NCBI GenBank assembly: GCA_937929915.1
Contig: CALFUN010000001.1
Location: forward strand, 1 to 64,000
Length of the DNA stretch: 64,000 bases
Source of the DNA: an uncultured Caulobacterales bacterium
GTDB taxonomy: Bacteria > Pseudomonadota > Alphaproteobacteria > Caulobacterales > Maricaulaceae
Direction: 5' to 3'
This document shows positions 40,904 to 49,083 of the stretch, piece after piece; position 1 is the stretch's first letter; every line of letters begins with the position of its first letter. The notes under the pieces are model-generated. The model was not told the DNA's origin and did no database searches. It saw only the letters and a program-made list of their open reading frames with translations. Position numbers and translations under genes: made by a program.

Positions 40904-42597
40904 CTTTGCCCGCCTTGCTGCACGCCCGCGTTCGAAGCAAAGCTTTCAACATGACGCGCATTTGGCAGCATTGGCCCAATACGCGCAATGACATTCCCCG
41001 CAGTCGGCGCGGCATTCCACCCGGCCGTGGCATATCCATATGTCCCCTCCACCGCTTTAGGCTCATCAAGCGTCACAATCATCGCATAGGTCGGGTCTGA
41101 ATATGGAAAGGCTGCCACAAAAGATGTCACCAGACGTTTTTGATCATAACCGCCTAAGGCCGGCTTTTCGGCCGTACCCGTTTTTCCCATAACGCCGTAA
41201 CCTTTAATATTGGCCTTTTTGCCAGTCCCAACAGTGACAACACCACGCATCATATCGCGAACATCGCGGGAAACGTCAGAGCGAAACACGCGCCGCATAT
41301 CTACTTTTGATGCCGCATCTCTGCGTAAAACCGTCGGCGCTATATACACACCATCATTCAGCGCCGCACCTATCGCAGCTGTCAGCGCTAGCGGCGTCAC
41401 GGACAACCCATGCCCGTATGAGATTGTGACAGTCGCAAGCTCGCCCCAATTACTTTGCACTTGCGGATGCGCGCTTTCGGCAAGCTCATATGGCACGCGG
41501 TCAAGCAAACCAAGATGACGCAAATGCGTTCTTTGCTTATCTGCACCAATACGTTGGGCGAGCATCGCTGTACCTCGATTGGAGCTTTCTGCTAAAATAC
41601 CCGCCATATTTAACGGCACATCAGATGGATGATCATCACGGATATATTTATATCTGACCTTATAAGGCTTATGCACATCAAATAACTCCATCTTATTAGC
41701 AACACCATCTTCGAGCGCCATCGCCATTGTTAAAGGTTTAAACACCGACCCTAAATCATAGGTCGACATTGCGGCATGATTAAAGCGGGTTTCAGGCAAT
41801 GTTGCGCCCGGGTTATTAGGATCAAAATTCGGTAAGGATGCCATAGCGATAATCTCGCCTGTCTTTATATTCATCACGACACCAGAGGCCGATGCAGCAT
41901 CAAATTTCTCACGCGAGGCGTTTAGCTCATCAGCCAGCGCATATTGAACTCGCATATCAAGTGAAAGCGCTACGCTTGGCGCATTATTTTGAACCAGCCG
42001 ATCATTTAGCGCACGCTCCGCCCCTGCCACACCGTCCAGGTCAAGATTTGTAAATCCGACAAAGTGCGAGGCTAACTTACCGCGCGGATAGACACGCTTA
42101 GATTCTGTCCGAAACCCAATCCCAGGCAAACCCAGCTCAAACACAGTTTGACGCTCCTTCGGCGTTAAGCCGCGCTCAAGCCAAACAAAAGCGCGATCAG
42201 ATTCGAGTTTCTCGCGCACATCTTTGAGGTTTAAATCTGTGCGGGTTTTTACAATTTCCTGCGCGCTATGCTGCGGGTTCCAGATACGGCGCGGTTCAGC
42301 ATAGAGCGAATATGTTTCAAGCGTTGTTGCCAAAAGCTCGCCATGACGATCAACTAAATTAGAACGCTCCGTTGTTAGAGCTTGCGGTAAGATGCGCTGA
42401 TGCGCTCCGCCTGATAAAAGCGAAACTTCCGCAAGACGAATAATGGCAATAGCCAGCATAAATAGAAATGCAAATGCACCAATACGAATACGAATACGCC
42501 CTTCAGAGACAGCTAAATACTCATCATCTTCCACAACCATACTGCGCATTGGCGCAAAATTTTGACTCGAGCTGCTCACCTGATCACGCATATTCAT
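40900..42597 (-). CDS. ftsI: Septal peptidoglycan transpeptidase (PBP3)
   Basis: Cross-links septal peptidoglycan with FtsW. The 565-residue protein has one N-terminal membrane anchor (FAFLFMLAIAIIRLAEVSLL), a pedestal domain (about 60-240) and a penicillin-binding transpeptidase domain. The active-site motifs are GSVFK (SxxK, catalytic Ser), ESSNRG (SxN) and GKTGTAEKP (KTG). It overlaps ftsL and murE by four bases each. Confidence 0.97.
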   Translation of the reverse strand: MNMRDQVSSSSQNFAPMRSMVVEDDEYLAVSEGRIRIRIGAFAFLFMLAIAIIRLAEVSLLSGGAHQRILPQALTTERSNLVDRHGELLATTLETYSLYAEPRRIWNPQHSAQEIVKTRTDLNLKDVREKLESDRAFVWLERGLTPKERQTVFELGLPGIGFRTESKRVYPRGKLASHFVGFTNLDLDGVAGAERALNDRLVQNNAPSVALSLDMRVQYALADELNASREKFDAASASGVVMNIKTGEIIAMASLPNFDPNNPGATLPETRFNHAAMSTYDLGSVFKPLTMAMALEDGVANKMELFDVHKPYKVRYKYIRDDHPSDVPLNMAGILAESSNRGTAMLAQRIGADKQRTHLRHLGLLDRVPYELAESAHPQVQSNWGELATVTISYGHGLSVTPLALTAAIGAALNDGVYIAPTVLRRDAASKVDMRRVFRSDVSRDVRDMMRGVVTVGTGKKANIKGYGVMGKTGTAEKPALGGYDQKRLVTSFVAAFPYSDPTYAMIVTLDEPKAVEGTYGYATAGWNAAPTAGNVIARIGPMLPNARHVESFASNAGVQQGGQR

Positions 42598-42944
42598 GGC
42601 TGCACCTGCTCGGCCGGCACGTCTTCACGTAAAGGGAATGCCGTAATGACATCATCAACCCCTATCACTTGCTCTGGCAATACAGGCACAAGCTGCAAAT
42701 GGGTTTTTGCAAGGTTCGACAGACGTGCAGGATTTTTTAAAACCGCCAATTCCGCCCCCAAAACTTGAATTGCAGCGCGCTCTTGCGCGATGGCAGCCTC
42801 AAGACGGACAACCTCTTTACGTGCCGTTTGGGATTGCGTTTTGACGAAATACAGCACCACCATCAGCGTTACACCGATCAAAAATAAAATAAACCAACTC
42901 AGGCGCTTTGCCGCTTCGCGCCGGCCCGTATAGACAACACTCAT
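42594..42944 (-). CDS. ftsL: Cell division protein FtsL
   Basis: A small bitopic protein of 116 residues in the position always held by ftsL, between rsmH and ftsI. It has a short cytoplasmic N-terminus, one membrane helix (LSWFILFLIGVTLMVVLYFV) and a periplasmic coiled coil (about 40-80) that would pair with FtsB. Sequence is poorly conserved in this family, so the call rests on topology and position. It overlaps both neighbours by four bases. Confidence 0.88.
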   Translation of the reverse strand: MSVVYTGRREAAKRLSWFILFLIGVTLMVVLYFVKTQSQTARKEVVRLEAAIAQERAAIQVLGAELAVLKNPARLSNLAKTHLQLVPVLPEQVIGVDDVITAFPLREDVPAEQVQP

Positions 42945-43924
42945 AACCGCGCCTCCAAATCAGAGAGCTGCGGCACACGCGGCGGGAGCAATCTATCATC
43001 ACGCGGCATAGACGGCGCATCTGTGCGCACAGCCAAACGTAGCTTCGCCGAGCGCGAACGCGGATTTTCATCAATTTCGCTTGCACGAGGTTTTGTTACA
43101 GAGCGCTTAGGCAGCACAAAACTCGCCTGCGGGCCGTCACGCTTGACTTCTGGCGCGTAGCGTGAACCACCCTGCACCTCTGCGGCGCGGCGGCGTAGAT
43201 ATGACTTTACAATACGATCTTCCAAAGAGTGAAACGTCACAACCACTAAACGCCCATCTGGTTTAAGAATATCTTCGGCTGCGCAAAGCCCACGATAAAG
43301 CTCACCCAGCTCATCATTGATAAAAATACGCAAGGCTTGAAAAATACGCGTCGCAGGGTGGATTTTTCCGCGGCGCCCCAAAGCATTTTCTAAAATATCC
43401 GCCAGTGCCAATGTCGTATCTATACGGCCCTGCGCGCGTGCCTCAACAATCTTTGCAGCCGCGAATTTCGCGCGCTTTTCTTCGCCATAACTGCGAAAGA
43501 TGTGCGTTAACTCATCCGCACTTAAAGACATCACTGCATCAGCTGCGCTCGGCCCATGACCGCCCATACGCATATCAAGCGGGCCGTTGCGCATGAAAGA
43601 AAATCCGCGATCCGCCTCATCAAGCTGCATAGAGGACACACCAATATCGAGCACAACAGCATCAACCTTTGGCAAGTCTAACATATCCATTTTGGAAAAG
43701 GGCGTTTCAATCCAGCGAAACCGAGCCGCATATTTACCTGACAACTCGCGCGCGCGCGGCTGCACATTTTTATCGCGATCAAGCCCAATGACAGAACAGT
43801 TTGCGTGATTGAGTATCGCCTCGCTATAGCCGCCATTACCAAATGTACCGTCCACACAAATTTGGTCATCTTGCATATCGAGCGCAGCAAGAACCTCTGG
43901 GAGCATAACGGGGTAATGCTTCAC
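42941..43924 (-). CDS. rsmH: 16S rRNA (cytosine-1402 N4) methyltransferase
   Basis: Methylates C1402 in the ribosomal decoding centre. The 327-residue protein shows HYPVMLPEVLAAL at the N-terminus, the SAM loop DGTFGNGGYSEAIL, the DAVVLDIGVSSMQLDEADRGFSF segment, and KIHPATRIFQALRIFINDEL, all diagnostic of RsmH (formerly MraW). It overlaps mraZ and ftsL by four bases each and is the second gene of the dcw cluster. Confidence 0.98.
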   Translation of the reverse strand: MKHYPVMLPEVLAALDMQDDQICVDGTFGNGGYSEAILNHANCSVIGLDRDKNVQPRARELSGKYAARFRWIETPFSKMDMLDLPKVDAVVLDIGVSSMQLDEADRGFSFMRNGPLDMRMGGHGPSAADAVMSLSADELTHIFRSYGEEKRAKFAAAKIVEARAQGRIDTTLALADILENALGRRGKIHPATRIFQALRIFINDELGELYRGLCAAEDILKPDGRLVVVTFHSLEDRIVKSYLRRRAAEVQGGSRYAPEVKRDGPQASFVLPKRSVTKPRASEIDENPRSRSAKLRLAVRTDAPSMPRDDRLLPPRVPQLSDLEARL

Positions 43925-44397
43925 AGCGTACCTCCCTGCGCATCGCGCGGGACAGGCTTAAGACGGTGGCGATTTTCACGCGCGAGTTTGCGCACATTTT
44001 CCGACCGCTCCGCATAAGCGGCTGGGCTCCAAATCTCAAACCGCCGCCCTAACCCCACAAATGTTATCTTACCATTTAACCCCGCATATTCATGCAAGTC
44101 CTTTGGGAGTGAGACACGCCCGCCGCCATCAAATGGTAAGCGGCGACTTTCCGCAAATATAGCCCGCTGTAAGGCAATGCGTCCCTCATCATAATAATCA
44201 AGTGTTTCGAGCGAGCGCTGATAATCTTGCAGCAACGCAATGCCGCCGCCCTCAAGATAAGCCCCATCAAAACTTGGCCAGACAATAATGCCGTCAAATG
44301 CGCTCTGCGCCACAACCGCGCGGAAATCCGCAGGCACGCTCACGCGTCCCTTTGCATCCAGCGTATTTGTCGCGCTCGACAAGAACATATGCAGCAA
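43921..44397 (-). CDS. mraZ: Transcriptional regulator MraZ
   Basis: An AbrB/SpoVT-like DNA-binding protein that controls the dcw operon. The 158-residue protein has two copies of the fold: NTLDAKGRVSVPADFRA in the first and DGGGRVSLPKDLHEYAGL in the second, each containing the GRVS(V/L)P core. It is the first gene of the cluster. In E. coli MraZ binds TGGG direct repeats in its own promoter; matching repeats occur here at 44417-44460, so autoregulation is inferred. Confidence 0.97.
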   Translation of the reverse strand: MLHMFLSSATNTLDAKGRVSVPADFRAVVAQSAFDGIIVWPSFDGAYLEGGGIALLQDYQRSLETLDYYDEGRIALQRAIFAESRRLPFDGGGRVSLPKDLHEYAGLNGKITFVGLGRRFEIWSPAAYAERSENVRKLARENRHRLKPVPRDAQGGTL

Positions 44398-44416
44398 TCC
44401 CCCTAAAGCCCTTTAC

Positions 44417-44460
44417 TGGGTAAATCATCTATAACTGGGATAGCATGGGATTTTATGGGA
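44417..44460. promoter_or_regulatory. Putative MraZ operator (TGGG direct repeats)
   Basis: TGGGT at 44417 and TGGGA at 44436, 44446 and 44456. The last three have exact 5-base spacers, the arrangement bound by MraZ rings in E. coli and Mycoplasma. They lie 20-63 bases upstream of mraZ. As written they read on the strand opposite to mraZ. Confidence 0.65.
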
Positions 44461-44570
44461 TACAATGCCAATTTAAGGAATAATTAGCTATAATTTATAG
44501 TTTTTGTTACCAATTCGCCCCCAAATTACAAAATCTTGCGCCCACTAAAGAACCTAAGTAGAACAAAGGG

Positions 44571-44585
44571 TTAAGCAGTTATTAA
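44571..44585. promoter_or_regulatory. Putative CtrA box upstream of the dcw cluster
   Basis: TTAA-N7-TTAA (spacer GCAGTTA), about 175 bases upstream of mraZ and 100 bases beyond the 3' end of rnpB. A one-mismatch site, TTAA-N7-TTAG, lies at 44473-44487, closer to the MraZ repeats. Confidence 0.5.
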
Positions 44586-44684
44586 CACTGCGGCTCTCGG
44601 CAGCATTATCGTAAAGCTAAGACAAAAAGATTCATAAACACCTAAAGCAGGCTCAAAACACAAAACTACGCATAAAAGGAAATA

Positions 44685-45036
44685 TCAGAGGGCCGATAAG
44701 CCGGGTTCTGTACCCATATAAATATGAGTGACGACCATTCATCTTGGACTTACCTCACGATAAGCCTCTAGCAACCAACCCGAACGATGGCGGCGTAACG
44801 CGCAATATCGTTCCTATTTGGTTTTGCTCCGGATGGGGTTTACCTTGCCGCCTGAGTTGCCCTCGGCGCGGTGCGCTCTTACCGCACCCTTTCAGCTTTT
44901 CCCCTATATAGAGGTAGTCTTCTCTCTGTGGCACTTTCCCTAGGGTCACCCCCGCCAGACGTTATCTGGCATCCTATTACGCTGGAGCCCGGACTTTCCT
45001 CGCGCCTTGCAGCCCGCGGCCGTCTGGCCCTCTGAT
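44685..45036 (-). ncRNA. rnpB: RNase P RNA, class A
   Basis: The catalytic RNA that matures tRNA 5' ends. On the minus strand the universal segments appear in order: the 5' strand GAGGGCCAGACGGCCGC, the core GAGGAAAGTCCGGGCTCC, the GGGTGCGGTAAGAGCGCACCG domain, and the 3' part ACAGAACCCGGCTTATCGGC, which pairs back with the 5' region. Length of about 350 bases is normal. No protein is encoded here: short ORFs in this interval are incidental. A promoter lies just upstream at 45043-45071. Ends are estimated to within a few bases. Confidence 0.96.
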
Positions 45037-45042
45037 AGAAAC

Positions 45043-45071
45043 TTAGAAGCTTAAATCGGGCCAAAGGTCAA
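45043..45071 (-). promoter_or_regulatory. Putative sigma-70-type promoter of rnpB
   Basis: On the minus strand TTGACC (45071-45066) and TTCTAA (45048-45043) are separated by 17 bases, placing the start near 45036 where the RNA begins. Confidence 0.6.
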
Positions 45072-45214
45072 GCTTTACCCGCATTTCATGGCTCTCACAA
45101 AGCCGTGTAAATCCCATCACAAAAGGTCGCCGCGATGTGAATCGGCTTGATTGGATATGCAAATGGAATTGCGGCATAAAAAATGCATTAAAAAAAGAGA
45201 TGAAAGGAAACATT

Positions 45215-45394
45215 ATGCTAGCTCTGTTAAATCGTCGCCGCTGTATGTCAAACAACCTTACACTTCGTCACCTTGAGCGTAAATTAAACAATTTCGACAA
45301 GCGCATCCAAAAAGATACGGCTACAGAAACTGATTATATCACCCGAGATCGTCTTGCCCATCAACTCGTCGAGGCGCGTACATATCTATGTTAA
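45215..45394 (+). CDS. Small basic protein, unknown
   Basis: A 59-residue protein, divergent from rnpB. The ATG at 45215 is chosen over an upstream start because AAAGGAAA precedes it at good spacing. The sequence is basic and helical: NRRRCMSNN, then LTLRHLERKLNNFDKRIQKD with a heptad-like pattern, and DRLAHQLVEARTYLC at the C-terminus with a terminal cysteine. There is no signal peptide or membrane segment. No family is recognised. The ribosome-binding site and amphipathic pattern suggest a genuine gene. The 200 bases that follow hold two hairpins and no ORF. Confidence 0.55.
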   Translation: MLALLNRRRCMSNNLTLRHLERKLNNFDKRIQKDTATETDYITRDRLAHQLVEARTYLC

Positions 45395-45508
45395 CAATCA
45401 GCTTAATAGCGCTTTTAACATTATCATTACGCTAAAGAGATTTTCAAATGTTACGCATGACTTTAAACCCATAGTATAGAGCCCCCTCTCCAGTACGCTC
45501 TAGCTTAA

Positions 45509-45566
45509 GGTGTGCTTACACACCGCGTGCTGTCATATTCCCCCACCCTACATAATATGGCAGCAC
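45509..45566. other. Tandem strong hairpins, possible structured RNA
   Basis: GGTGTG/CACACC around CTTA (45509-45524) is followed at once by a 13-bp stem (45527-45539 with 45554-45566, one G-T) around a C-rich 14-base loop. No T-run follows on either strand, so this is not a normal terminator. It lies between the small basic protein gene and ampD. Confidence 0.5.
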
Positions 45567-45595
45567 ATTTCATAATCACCGCACAATATGAAACT

Positions 45596-46342
45596 CTAAC
45601 TTTCAGGATGTAGATTCTGCATCACAGCCTGTAATATATCCATAGTTTGAATATCGACAATACCATCAATTTGATCAGGCCTATAATGACGCTGAAAGGC
45701 TGTCACAATAAGCTGTGTGTCTTCATCCAAAACGCCTGTGACACGCGCGCCATAACCAATATGTGCCAAGCCGCGCTGAACAATCGCAACACCTCTATCG
45801 CGGCTTCCAAACTCAAATAAAATCCGGCGATCATCCGTCTGCACATTCGGCCAAAAACCTAGCCCTGCTGCCGCAAGGCCTGCCCATGGAAAATGCTCTC
45901 CAGGGTCGATTTTACGTGCCGGTGCAATGTCGCTATGGCCTAAAACCTCCAGAGAGCCGTGACGGCTAAAAATATCTTTACACAAAGCAATCACTGCATT
46001 TATCTGCACATCAGGATAGGCTGGTAAATTGCCCGTTTCATTCGGGAAGTCATGCCCCCCATTCACGATTTCCACGCCAATACTGGCAGAATTTATATCG
46101 CTCTGCCCTTGCCATTCTGACACGCCCGCATGCCATGCACGTTTATCCTCATCTACAAGCTGGTAAATACGCCCATCATCTTCGACCATGTAATGCGCGC
46201 TGACTTTAGCGGCTGGGTTGCACATGCGCTCTAGCGCCTTCGCGCCGCTTTCCATGCCTGTATAATGCAGGATAAGCAGCGAAATCGGCAAGCTGCGCTC
46301 ATCAAAATTGGGGCTGGGAGATGATATAAGCTTCATAGACAA
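45596..46342 (-). CDS. ampD: N-acetylmuramoyl-L-alanine amidase, AmpD type
   Basis: Cleaves the amide bond between N-acetylmuramic acid and the stem peptide in muropeptide recycling. The 248-residue protein has an Amidase_2 domain (about 10-165) with the zinc ligand His in LILHYTGM, a later His and Asp pair in GHSDIAPARKIDPGEHFPW, and the substrate segment SAHYMVEDDGRIYQLVDE. A C-terminal peptidoglycan-binding repeat follows (about 180-245). No signal peptide is seen, which favours the cytosolic recycling enzyme over a secreted autolysin. Confidence 0.93.
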   Translation of the reverse strand: MSMKLISSPSPNFDERSLPISLLILHYTGMESGAKALERMCNPAAKVSAHYMVEDDGRIYQLVDEDKRAWHAGVSEWQGQSDINSASIGVEIVNGGHDFPNETGNLPAYPDVQINAVIALCKDIFSRHGSLEVLGHSDIAPARKIDPGEHFPWAGLAAAGLGFWPNVQTDDRRILFEFGSRDRGVAIVQRGLAHIGYGARVTGVLDEDTQLIVTAFQRHYRPDQIDGIVDIQTMDILQAVMQNLHPES

Positions 46343-46352
46343 TAGAGCCTTT

Positions 46353-46790
46353 TCATACGGGATAGAGCTTTGCCATTATATCCAAACCCTTTTTCATAAT
46401 CTCGCGCAATACAGCTTCATCAACATCCGACAGGCGTTTGATATATAAACAAGATTTACCTATTTTATGCTGACCTAGCCGTGCCAATTCTTCGGAAAAA
46501 TCCTGATAACCTGGCATGATATAAATGCTAATATTCTGCGCGCGAGAGCTAAAACCAAGACGAAAGAAATCGCCCTCACGGCCACTGTCATATTTATAAT
46601 GGTAATCCCCAAAACCGACAATGCCCGTTGCCAGTTTTGCTCCCCAAATACGCGGTTCCCATCCCGTTATCTCGGACATCATATCCAAGATCTTCTGGCA
46701 ATCCTCACGCCGTGCATCATCGGCAATATGATTGATATAATCTGTTACTTTCAGGCCTTCAGGGACAGTTTTATTTTTTGATTGTGCCAT
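46353..46790 (-). CDS. DUF1801 domain protein
   Basis: A 145-residue protein of the DUF1801 (YdhG/YjbR-like) family. It has VTDYINHIADDARREDCQKIL at the N-terminus (interrupted here only for description) and a central MMSEITGWEPRIWG. GIVGFGDYHYKYDSGREGDFF and ISIYIMPGY follow. The fold is a small alpha/beta domain of unknown biochemical function. It is cytosolic. It stands four bases after the EamA transporter gene and ten before ampD, so the three may be cotranscribed. Confidence 0.85.
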   Translation of the reverse strand: MAQSKNKTVPEGLKVTDYINHIADDARREDCQKILDMMSEITGWEPRIWGAKLATGIVGFGDYHYKYDSGREGDFFRLGFSSRAQNISIYIMPGYQDFSEELARLGQHKIGKSCLYIKRLSDVDEAVLREIMKKGLDIMAKLYPV

Positions 46791-46793
46791 AAT

Positions 46794-47705
46794 TCACCCC
46801 TCTTGCACTGGCGCGACAGATTTATCGCCTCTCCCTCTTTTCACAATTAAATAGACACATGGCAAGATCAAGGCCGCGCCGACATAATAGCGTAAGAAAA
46901 TCGTTTCTTTCAAAAACACGACTCCTAAAACAGAGGCAAAAACAGGCACCATTAATGTGAGCGGCACAACAAGGGACACATCATAGCGCTTAATCATGTT
47001 AAAATATTGGCCATGGGCGATGATACTGACACAGATCGCCGCATAGGTTGCAGCGATTAAAAGCGGCCAGCGCGAGAGCGTCCAAACCTCAGTCTGGGCG
47101 CTTTCAAATAATAGGCTGGCCATGCCCATGACTGGTAAAACCATAGCCGCCATCCATACTACATATTGCCGCCAATCCACATCACCTACGCCCTTCATGA
47201 GGACAGACCCAACTGCTAGTGAGAAATAAGCCGCGATGACATAAAGCAATCCAACATCAAGCGCAAAGCCGCCTGGCTCGTAAATCATAATAATCGTACC
47301 AATAAACGCGCCCGTTATGCCCGCCAGACGTATCCACCCTATGCTTTCTCGCAAAAATATCACAGATAAAATCGTTGCAAAAGGAATCATCATTTGCGAA
47401 ACAATCGAACTGCCAGAGGCTGAAGCTGTCATAAGTCCCGTATATAAAAAACCTAAATGTATCGGGCCGACACAGGCGCATACCATAAGCAGGCGCATCC
47501 ATGCCTCTGGGCGTTTGATCCGAAAAAACGGAAACATAAAGAGCAAGACAATCGCAGCCCGTGTTGCGGCCAGCATAAAGGGCGGAATGGCGATAGCACC
47601 CGGGAAAAGCGTATTATTGCCGCCCAGCACCCACGCACTTATCACAAAATTCCCTGCCCAACCCAAACAGCAAATCATGAGAATCCAAAAATGAGATATT
47701 TTCAT
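46794..47705 (-). CDS. EamA/DMT-family transporter
   Basis: A 303-residue inner-membrane protein with about ten helices arranged as two EamA repeats, typical of drug/metabolite exporters. The first repeat ends near GFLYTGLMTASASGSSIVSQ and LRESIGWIRLAGITGAFIG; the second is recognisable from GVVFLKETIFLRYYVGAALI. The substrate cannot be predicted: members export amino acids, purines or other metabolites. It lies upstream of the DUF1801 and ampD genes on the same strand. Confidence 0.9.
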   Translation of the reverse strand: MKISHFWILMICCLGWAGNFVISAWVLGGNNTLFPGAIAIPPFMLAATRAAIVLLFMFPFFRIKRPEAWMRLLMVCACVGPIHLGFLYTGLMTASASGSSIVSQMMIPFATILSVIFLRESIGWIRLAGITGAFIGTIIMIYEPGGFALDVGLLYVIAAYFSLAVGSVLMKGVGDVDWRQYVVWMAAMVLPVMGMASLLFESAQTEVWTLSRWPLLIAATYAAICVSIIAHGQYFNMIKRYDVSLVVPLTLMVPVFASVLGVVFLKETIFLRYYVGAALILPCVYLIVKRGRGDKSVAPVQEG

Positions 47706-47781
47706 AGCTCAAGGCTTAGTCAAGGCCGCAATAAAGGCAATATTTTAATTGAAGTTTTTAAATCACAGCAAAACCCGAAGA

Positions 47782-48159
47782 TTAGCTATCAACACTCCAG
47801 CCCTCTGGCGTCTCATGCGCGTCAATAACAGGGCCGTCATGCGCGGCGTTTTGATCTGCAGAATTATGATGAGGACGCATCGTTTCAAATTGCCCGCGCA
47901 TATCGCGCTCCATATCGCGGCGCATATGCTCAAATTGTGCTTTTGGCCCAAAAGGCTTCCCTAAAATTTTAGCACGCACCCAAAAAACAGCCACAGCAAT
48001 CAACGCTATAACAGCGACTCCTGCGAGAAGGAATAAAACGAAGGCTGCTGAGAAGAACAACATAAATAATCCGCCAATAGCGGTTAATGTTAAAAAAGCC
48101 GCGCGTAATATTTGGCTAAAAAAGCCTGTTTGCCCAGAAAGTCGAAACGTATTGCTCAT
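47782..48159 (-). CDS. Small membrane protein, unknown
   Basis: A 125-residue protein with two adjacent hydrophobic segments (about 17-60: FLTLTAIGGLFMLFFSAAFV and LFLLAGVAVIALIAVAVFWV). A hydrophilic, His/Asp-rich C-terminal half follows with MRRDMERDMRGQFETMRPHH. It is probably an inner-membrane hairpin with both ends in the cytoplasm. No family is recognised. It lies between the transporter and the TerB/DnaJ gene on the same strand, with gaps of 76 and over 80 bases. Confidence 0.6.
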   Translation of the reverse strand: MSNTFRLSGQTGFFSQILRAAFLTLTAIGGLFMLFFSAAFVLFLLAGVAVIALIAVAVFWVRAKILGKPFGPKAQFEHMRRDMERDMRGQFETMRPHHNSADQNAAHDGPVIDAHETPEGWSVDS

Positions 48160-48247
48160 GCTATCAATGTCGTAATTTTTATCCGTTTCGTCAAGGGCGC
48201 AACACTTTCATTTTCGTAACAGTTGTGCCATTTCAGTCACAGTTAAG

Positions 48248-48961
48248 TTAAAGCGCAGTTATTTTACCTGTTTTCTGTGAATTTTCGGCCTCGCGATCTG
48301 CGCAAATTTGCGCATATGCACGGTTAATAATCGCCATTTTATGATTCGCCAGCCCCATAAGTTCTTTTGGCAAGCCTCGGGCAATCAACTTATCAGGATG
48401 ATTTGCAGAAGCTTGCCGCCGATAAGCGCGCTTTAAATCTTGATCAGAAATCGATTCATCAACCCCTAAAATCAAGTAAGGGTCATCCGCATCACGACCT
48501 AAATGCGCCGCTTTAATCCGTGCAAATTCCCGGTCTGAAAAGCCGAAAACATCACTCACCCGGCGCAGAAATTCCATTTCATCATCTGTAACAATCCCGT
48601 CTGCAAGCGCGATATGGAACAAGCCGTCCATCACATCTTCTAACGCAGCAGGGCGAGCGCGAAAGCGCTTGGCGATAATCCGTGCATAGCGCTCATATCC
48701 CAATGTCGTTTGCCGCGCGAGATCAAAGAACCGCGCGATACTATCTTCTGTTTCAGGATCAGATTTGAAAACTTGCTTGAAAGCCTGAACATCCTCGGCG
48801 CGTACAAACCCGTCAGCCTTGGCCATTTTCGCGCCCAATGCCACCAGCGCAGCCACTAGACCAGCCTGATGAATCGGCCCCGGCATACCGTGCGGGTCAG
48901 GGCTAACAGGCGGCCCCAAAAGACGCGCGCCCGCTGATAATATTGAATACCAGAGACTCAT
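48248..48961 (-). CDS. TerB/DnaJ-domain protein (DjlA-like co-chaperone)
   Basis: A 237-residue protein from the chosen ATG, with a TerB-like helical domain (about 30-150: VALGAKMAKADGFVRAEDV and FHIALADGIVTDDEMEFL) and a C-terminal J domain (about 165-225: DPYLILGVDES onward). The HPD tripeptide that stimulates DnaK is intact in ASANHPDKL. E. coli DjlA has the same order of domains but an N-terminal membrane anchor; here the N-terminus is only weakly hydrophobic. An alternative start three codons upstream gives a longer N-terminus. Confidence 0.88.
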   Translation of the reverse strand: MSLWYSILSAGARLLGPPVSPDPHGMPGPIHQAGLVAALVALGAKMAKADGFVRAEDVQAFKQVFKSDPETEDSIARFFDLARQTTLGYERYARIIAKRFRARPAALEDVMDGLFHIALADGIVTDDEMEFLRRVSDVFGFSDREFARIKAAHLGRDADDPYLILGVDESISDQDLKRAYRRQASANHPDKLIARGLPKELMGLANHKMAIINRAYAQICADREAENSQKTGKITAL

Positions 48962-49083
48962 AAAGCGCAATTAGACGACTCGCCCGCCCATAGCAATCAA
49001 CCTTATGATTTAAGACATCAATTCTGTGACAGGTCTCACCGATGAAAAAACAGTCAATCCATATGGTGCATTATATCGTCAAA

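Noticed and set aside
44755-45064. Two overlapping short ORFs on the minus strand
   Set aside because: Both lie inside RNase P RNA and their sequence follows from the RNA structure.
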